A stretch of DNA of 64,000 nucleotides from Stereum hirsutum FP-91666 SS1 (Eukaryota; Basidiomycota; Agaricomycetes; Russulales; Stereaceae), in assembly GCF_000264905.1 (NCBI RefSeq), contig NW_006763138.1:1914950-1978949 (forward strand). Direction: 5' to 3'. Below are positions 58,828 to 64,000 of the stretch, piece after piece. Each line of letters begins with the position of its first letter. Position 1 is the first letter of the stretch. Position numbers and translations under genes: made by a program. The notes under the pieces are model-generated. The model made no database searches, was not told the origin of the DNA, and saw only the letters and a list, made by a program, of their open reading frames with translations.

Positions 58828-59202
58828 ACTAATCTAAAAAGGAGTCCCTACTCGATCTGTAGACCCATGAACACCACAGGACCGCACTGACCGTACATGA
58901 TTCTGAGCCTGTGTGACCGTCGACCGTATCACACTCACGGCTCTCGCAGGCCTCACTAATCTCACAACTCTTGAGGGCAGACAAACGGGCGATAGTAATG
59001 GTTACCCGGAGGTTGTGCTCTCGAGGCTGACACCAAACTTGTCCTGGAAGAGTGATTTCTAGATAATGGCCACGAAAATGGTCATGGAAATGAAGTATCA
59101 TTGAACGCCAATCAAGCAAGGAGAAAGAGATAAGTACATATACACATGGCCAGGTAAAGATCCTCAGCAACGGCGTAAGCGAAAATATCCGCCATATTTT
59201 AG

Positions 59203-59890
59203 TTATCCGGTGTCATCGAGGGCAAGACAAAGTCAACAGAAATGGGCGTGATGATAAGGAACGTGAATCGCGGGAAATGGAACTTGTAGCAGAACGTGAG
59301 GATGGCGAAGCAGATAACAACATGGATAGTGACAGGCAGGTGTAGGCAGAGTAGTTACACATACAGTAGAGGATGGCACGAGAAGCGTGAATACCGTGGA
59401 CGATGGTGGCGAAACCGGGGTACTTGTGGCCGGTCTCCTTCAGGATAGCGAGCTGGTCATCAATATCTATCGTGACCTTGGAACCGAGAGCAAGATGCCA
59501 TCCATAAACGCCATGGAGGGGATTGAAGATGACGAATAGACCTAATCTTCACCGTTGACATCCTCGCAGGCGACGGTAAAAGTACAGAAACCACTGATAG
59601 AGAACTCCTCGACGGCGTGCACGAGCTGGTCCTCCTGCCCCTCGGTCTTATTACGAGAACAAAGCTCGTTGATGACACCGGTCATACTCTTGGTGGCCCG
59701 CCTAAGCTTGCCGGACGAATACTTGCAGTAAGTGATCTCGGTGCACTTATCGACGTAGTTGAAGGCCTTCAAGTCGAGGAGCTTGATGCAAGCGTGAGCA
59801 CGCTCGACGTCAAGAGGACGAGAATACTTCAAGACCTTCACGGTGAGAGAAGCAGAAGCCAGCGAGGAGGGAGTAAGTCCCGAATAAGTG
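59203..59890 (-). pseudogene. Decayed plasma-membrane H+-ATPase (P-type) fragment, copy 2
   Basis: Minus-strand pieces read RAHACIKLLDLKAFNYVDKC, TEITYCKYSSGKLRRATKSM, TGVINELCSRNKTEGQ, VEEFSISGFCTFTVACEDVN. Then VTIDIDDQLAILKETGHKY (family: VTGDQLAIAKETGRRLG), SRAILYCMCNYSAYTC, and in another frame VTIHVVICFAILTFCYKFHF and VDFVLPSMTPDN before TAA 59203-59205. This follows the N-domain, the P-domain Asp loop and late membrane segments of fungal Pma1-type proton pumps. Large internal deletions and frame changes separate the pieces, so it cannot encode a pump. Confidence 0.75.
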
Positions 59891-59922
59891 TATCCAGATC
59901 GATCGAAAGAGAAGAAAAAGAT

Positions 59923-59950
59923 GAAACGAAACGAAACGAAACGAAACGAA
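59923..59950. repeat. (GAAAC)n microsatellite
   Basis: About five and a half GAAAC units. Similar purine-rich strings recur near 60968-60980 and 62628-62640, each at the equivalent place in a larger duplicated segment. On the minus strand each follows a GTACG donor-like sequence, so it may be an ancestral intron. Confidence 0.8.
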
Positions 59951-61289
59951 ATAGAAAGGAACGTACCGGGCGGCGAGAAAAGTCCCACATTCTACATTTG
60001 CTCCCTTCCCTTAGCCCCGCATTTCGAGCCCTCACTGTCCTCCCCCTCCAGATAGTCTTTAACCGACAGACGCGCGTGCGTATGCGGACGCACTCGAAGG
60101 AGAGTGACAGAAAGCGGTGGTGATCGCTCGGTCCCTCAATCTGGCCCGAAACGGACATTGTCGACGTGTCGTGGGTCGCATCGACAGAACAGAGGACTCG
60201 GGCACGGGCTATGATCAGGCCAGCAGTTGAACGGGTGGAGCCAGGAGCGGCAAGAGTAACGAATGAGGATTACACGAGGGAGGGTGCCGGCGAGAGTGTT
60301 GGTACGCCTCGACGGGCGCTTAGCGTCGTCGCCGTTGCTGATCGCGAGCCGGACAGGCTGATATCCTTTCAGGAAGTTCAGGAGGTGAGGGCGGGGGTTG
60401 GAGAGGAGCCACGTGAGTGAGAGCGACGAGGGTGAAGATGCTGGCAAAAGTGCTGGCAGTAAGCAATAGAAAACAAGGATGACAGAGGAACGTAATCTAA
60501 GTGAACACGTCGACGTTAATAACCCGCTCTCAAGTCATATGATCTCGTTCTAGCGTGATCTACGAATATTGAAGGGAGCCCATCCAGAAGAAATAAAGAG
60601 GAAAGGAGACAAGAGGAATGTAAAAACACACCGCTATGAGGCGAAAGACCCGAACGACGGGTGGCGAGCATTGCTGACACGTCGTATGACGAAAATAAAC
60701 GAAAAGAGAAGGAAAAGACTGTGAATAAAACGTACAAGCACCAGAGGGACTATAAAAATTGGGGAGTGTGACTGTGTAGTAGAGAAAGCTGCGTACATTT
60801 GTTTGTTTGAATGGCTATTTTCATCTCATTGTCGTCGTCCCAAAATAAACACTCACTTGCTCTGGTACACATCTGGCGCCCGTCGACGCATCGTGGGTTC
60901 TACATAGACTGAAAGGGAAGGAAAATAGTAAAAAAGGAACGAAAACGAAAAGAATGAAACGACATGAGACGAAACGAAACATAGTAGGTGGCAGAAAACC
61001 CCCACGTTCTCTATCTGCTCTTTGAGCACTGCATTTCGAGCACTCCTTCCTGTTTCCCCGTCCCAGACATCCTCCAGATAGTCATGAGCCGACAAGGGCA
61101 CCTGCGTATGCGGATGCACTCGAAGGCGAGCAACGGAAAGCAGCGAGTATCGCTCGGTCGCTCGGTTTCACTCGAAAACAGACACGGTCGATGTATCGTT
61201 AGTCGCGTCGACTGGAAAGAGGACGTGTGTACGGGCGAGGAGGAAGGCTGAGGGAGACGATGGTGGCACGAGGGCGACGCGCGACGCGC

Positions 61290-61870
61290 GTTGTCATCTA
61301 CAACGAGTGCGGATGATGACGCCGAGCGCCCGATGACTCCAGGTGCCCGGCGACGTGTCCCGCTCGCGTTGAAATTCCTCGCGGTGAGTGATCACGGCAC
61401 GGTTATTGATGGGCTCAAAGCCAAGGAGCTCGAGGCACGGCCAAAGACGAAGTGTCAATGGCGCCTTTTGTTTATGGCACAGTAAGTGTCGGTAGCGAGC
61501 AGGAGGACGTCATCGACGGAGAAGGGGCCGTAGGTCTTGATAGTGCTGCGGTAGATGGCGAGCTTTATGGTGGTCAACGTATTGGTCTGGGTGACAAACA
61601 AGGCAGTGGGCATGGCTATGAGGAAACCACCGATCGAGGGGACAACGACGATCTTGTCAAGACTTTCACGCTGAGTAGTTCGGAAGCCCCCGTAGAGGAC
61701 AAGGATTTCAGCGACGGCGAATTTATCGATGGCGAGGAGACACAACAAACCGATCTGGACCAGATGCTCCTGACCGAAGAAAATGTGAGGGCCGGTGGAG
61801 ATAACGACACTCTCGGGCTTCACCGTGACCATGCATGCAGGTAGGGCTACTGAAGGGAATGGATTGGCAT
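61290..61870 (-). pseudogene. Decayed plasma-membrane H+-ATPase fragment, copy 1, phosphorylation loop deleted
   Basis: Minus strand: STGPHIFFGQEHLVQIGLL, FAVAEILVLYGGF, ESLDKIVVVPSIGGFLIAMP (family: LLIGGIPIAMP), then FVTQTNTLTTIKLAIYRSTI and KTYGPFSVDDVLLLA. The join between AMPTALFVTQ and TNTLTTIKL skips the stretch that in Pma1-type pumps contains the phosphorylated Asp of DKTGT, so the catalytic centre is missing. Downstream, in other frames, LLGFEPINNRAVITHREEF resembles the nucleotide-binding domain start that is also present in copy 2, showing that the locus was duplicated before or during decay. Confidence 0.7.
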
Positions 61871-63052
61871 ACGATACAATGACTTCGAGGCGGAGTGGAC
61901 GTACGAGTAGGAGGGTGCACGGTGGGCGCAAATGCGGACTGTGCACGAAGCGCGAGCGCGAATATGGAGGGGAGAAGCTACATCGACCGTTGCCCAAGGA
62001 CCCGAAAGGGTCAAGCAAGTACACGTTCGTTGTACACTCGGGTGGGCTGGGACTTCTGGGAGGGCCTGTGAAGTGATGCCCGGAGGGGAGGGAAGGGGAT
62101 ATAAGCATCAAAAGTGTGTTAGTAAACAGATAAACGAATGCGCGAATATAGGGAGTGAAAAATAGAGATGAACACGAGAGAGATATGAATTGAACATAGA
62201 CCCGTCTTCTGAGGCCCTGAGACGGAAGTGAAGAAGTTCGAAACGGGTGCCTACAACGTATCGCGGGATGTTCAACATGTCTGCGAGGAGAGCGGGGGTG
62301 CGGAGGTGAGAATGAGAGTGCTATTTCGAGAGCGAGCGCCGCCCGCTTGCTCTAGAGTCAGAAGAGTGCCGCCGATACCATCGTCCCACTGACACGTCAA
62401 CGATACAGTAAACGGGTGTGCAGGTGGAAAACAAGAGCGAGAGCGAGCAAGGCTTGCTCGCTCTTGTGCGAATAGGCACCCGTTGACGCATTGTAGGCTC
62501 CACAGACATGTCGGCAGTGAGGGAGGGGCCGGATAGAACAGATAAGACGACCTCTCCTGTATGACGGAGATGGGTCGCAAGACCAAAAGGCGACGAAAAA
62601 GAAAAGAAAAGAAAGAAAGACCGAGCAGAAACGAAACGAAATAGAAAACGGCGTACCGACAGCGAAAGAACCCAGAGCACTGGCACAGAAAGTCGAACTC
62701 CTTCTGACTTTCTTCACCGACTACTTCAGACCTTCTTGACCGATGACTTTCTAACCGTCCGAATACCCCTTCTCCACCCCAATTTGACCATTCCAAGATT
62801 TACTGGCGTTTCGGTGAGCGTTTCGGTGAGCGTTTGCGAGAGGGCACGAACTAGGATGGACCTAAGCTGAGGAGCGTCAAGCTTCGGTCACGGTCTTTGT
62901 AACTCTTCTTGAAAGGGAGGAGGGCACGCACTGAATACAAAGTGACTGGTCGAAGGTGGCGATAGTATTGTCGAAGATGAGGTTCTACACAAAAGGTGGG
63001 GTCGTGGCTCCGCGCCGGAAGACGTCTTCGGTGGCGACAGTGAGAGGCGCAA
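61871..63052. other. Gene-free interval with partial third repeat copy
   Basis: Contains the weak third copy of the duplicated segment and purine-rich runs (62590-62640), plus a short direct repeat GCGTTTCGGTGAGCGTTT at 62808-62835. No coding family is recognised. Confidence 0.4.
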
Positions 63053-63600
63053 GTTCGGACCAAAAGACATTTTCAGAAGATGCTCGGACGAGAAGGAGAC
63101 ACGCCCGGACGAAAAGACATCTCCAGGAGACTCGTTCGGACAAAAATGACATCTCCCGAAGATGCGTTCGGATGAAAAGACGTCTCCAGAAGTCCCGTTC
63201 GGACAAAAAAGACGTCTCTAACATCTCCTTTCGGGCAAAAAGACACCCCCGCATTCTTCACCCAGATGAACTTGCACTGTCACGCTCTGTCGGCTCAGAC
63301 GGGCCAGAGCTTCTATAAACATTAAAGCAGACAAATCACCCGCAGACGTTGAAGTTGAAAGATGCGTAACGGATTCACGCTGGACGTTGAAGAGAAGACG
63401 CCTCTGAAGTCGTGGTTTTGCGCAAAAAAGACGTCTCCGAAGACGTGGTTCTGCGCAAAAAGACGTCTCTGAAGCTGTGGTTTCGCGCAGAGAGACGCCT
63501 CCTGCCCTCCTTACGGACAAAAAGACATGTTCGGTAACTTCTGGCGGTCAAAAAGATGCTTCCCTCGCGTCCGACCGGACAAAAAGTCGCCTCCGACGAA
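63053..63600. repeat. Minisatellite, ~31-32 bp unit
   Basis: Imperfect units built on GTTCGGACAAAAAGACGTCT followed by CCAGAAG start near 63053, 63135, 63167, 63198 and 63229, and after a non-repeat spacer (about 63257-63390) near 63418, 63450, 63480, 63511, 63545 and 63575. A degenerate copy appears near 63830-63890. The period is not a multiple of three, so the periodic frames on either strand are not protein. The CAAAAAGACGTCTC core is the best conserved part. Confidence 0.8.
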
Positions 63601-64000
63601 AGAGAAGATGTCTCGAGCGAGTCTCAAGCGTCTTTCTCCTCGCTACCTCTCAAGTCCAGCTCGAGTTTGACCTCGCAAGCACAACTCTTGAGGGTGTAGC
63701 AGAGCATTAAATATTTCTTGATGCAATGGTCGGCTCAAGAGGAGGGAGCATAGAGGACTGAATCCATGCAAAGGATGGTCAAGAAGAGGGGAATCCGCGT
63801 GAAAAGAGCAGCGAAGACGCGAATTAAATAGAAAGTGGTTCGAAGACGCAGTTCAGCGCGAAAAGACGACTATGCTCTCCCAGAAGTCGGAAGGGATGGG
63901 CGTTCGCGCACACTGACACCAAACTGACACCGCACAAAAGACGACACTCGAAAGGTGATTCTTCACAAAAGTGAATTGGCCTCAAGCCAGTCAACAAAGA
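63601..64000. other. Window end, repeat-like, no gene recognised
   Basis: Continues with scattered GAAGACG(C)/AAAAGACGAC words related to the minisatellite (for example 63841-63870 and 63938-63950). No gene visible. Confidence 0.4.

Larger units (their letters stand above)
59900..62700. repeat. Duplicated segments, two clear copies and a partial third
   Basis: 59921-60230 and 60930-61240 match in the same order: purine-rich run, CGCATTTCGAGC / TGCATTTCGAGC, CTCCAGATAGTC, GCGTATGCGGA(C/T)GCACTCGAAGG, CGCTCGGTC and the GTCGAC(G/A)TGT block. A third, weaker copy covers 62590-62690. A second shared motif (ACAATGCGTCAACGGGTGCC, minus sense, near 62490, and its relative near 60880) supports a unit of roughly 1-1.6 kb. 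The copies carry pieces of the decayed proton-pump gene. Confidence 0.6.

Noticed and set aside
62985..63318. Repetitive 89-120 codon frames across the minisatellite, both strands
   Set aside because: The unit is 31-32 bp, so the frame drifts; the periodic peptides are by-products of the repeat.

Overview
The window looks like nuclear DNA of a filamentous basidiomycete, most likely an Agaricomycete. The protein-coding genes are broken by many short GT...AG introns of roughly 45-100 bp. Their families (MYND-finger protein, EthD-domain protein, SRPK-like kinase, single-pass surface protein, GMC oxidoreductases, O-methyltransferase_2 enzymes, phi-like GST, GT8) are typical of mushroom-forming fungi. 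There are no operons, ribosome binding sites or CRISPR arrays. Gene models were spliced by eye, so exon ends are approximate unless a junction is described. Family names rest on recognised motifs, not on a search.

Layout. 1-5,750 is a repeat-rich flank: short direct repeats, a Helitron remnant with a recognisable 3-prime terminus (1899-1930) and a helicase-linker frame (2693-3439), and a terminal-inverted-repeat element (4145-5021). 5,750-9,660 holds an SRPK-like kinase whose start is unresolved and a divergent-strand single-pass membrane protein. 10,750-55,400 is a long run of small-molecule enzymes: two tandem O-methyltransferases, an EthD protein, four paralogous NAD(P)-binding epimerase/reductase-like proteins (17.3, 30.1, 38.7 and 54.2 kb), two NmrA/atypical-SDR proteins (22.5 and 46.3 kb), a GMC oxidoreductase with a 2.3 kb insertion in one intron, an orphan GMC 3-prime exon, a flavin monooxygenase, a GT8 glycosyltransferase, a GST, a classical SDR and one long protein I do not recognise. 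A ~705 bp MITE with TA duplication sits at 35.4 kb. A MYND protein and a small hydrophilic protein lie at 49-52 kb. 55,400-64,000 is gene-poor: an AT-rich patch, decayed fragments of a plasma-membrane H+-ATPase, duplicated segments and a ~31 bp minisatellite.

How the genes could work together. The middle 45 kb is dense in tailoring activities (methyl transfer, flavin oxidation, NAD(P)H reduction, EthD-type chemistry, conjugation), but I see no polyketide synthase, NRPS, terpene synthase, P450 or dedicated transporter. It could be a backbone-less biosynthetic or aromatic-catabolic neighbourhood, or an expansion region of duplicated accessory enzymes. Repeated local duplication (OMTs, four reductases, two GMC copies) together with transposons points to a rapidly changing accessory locus.
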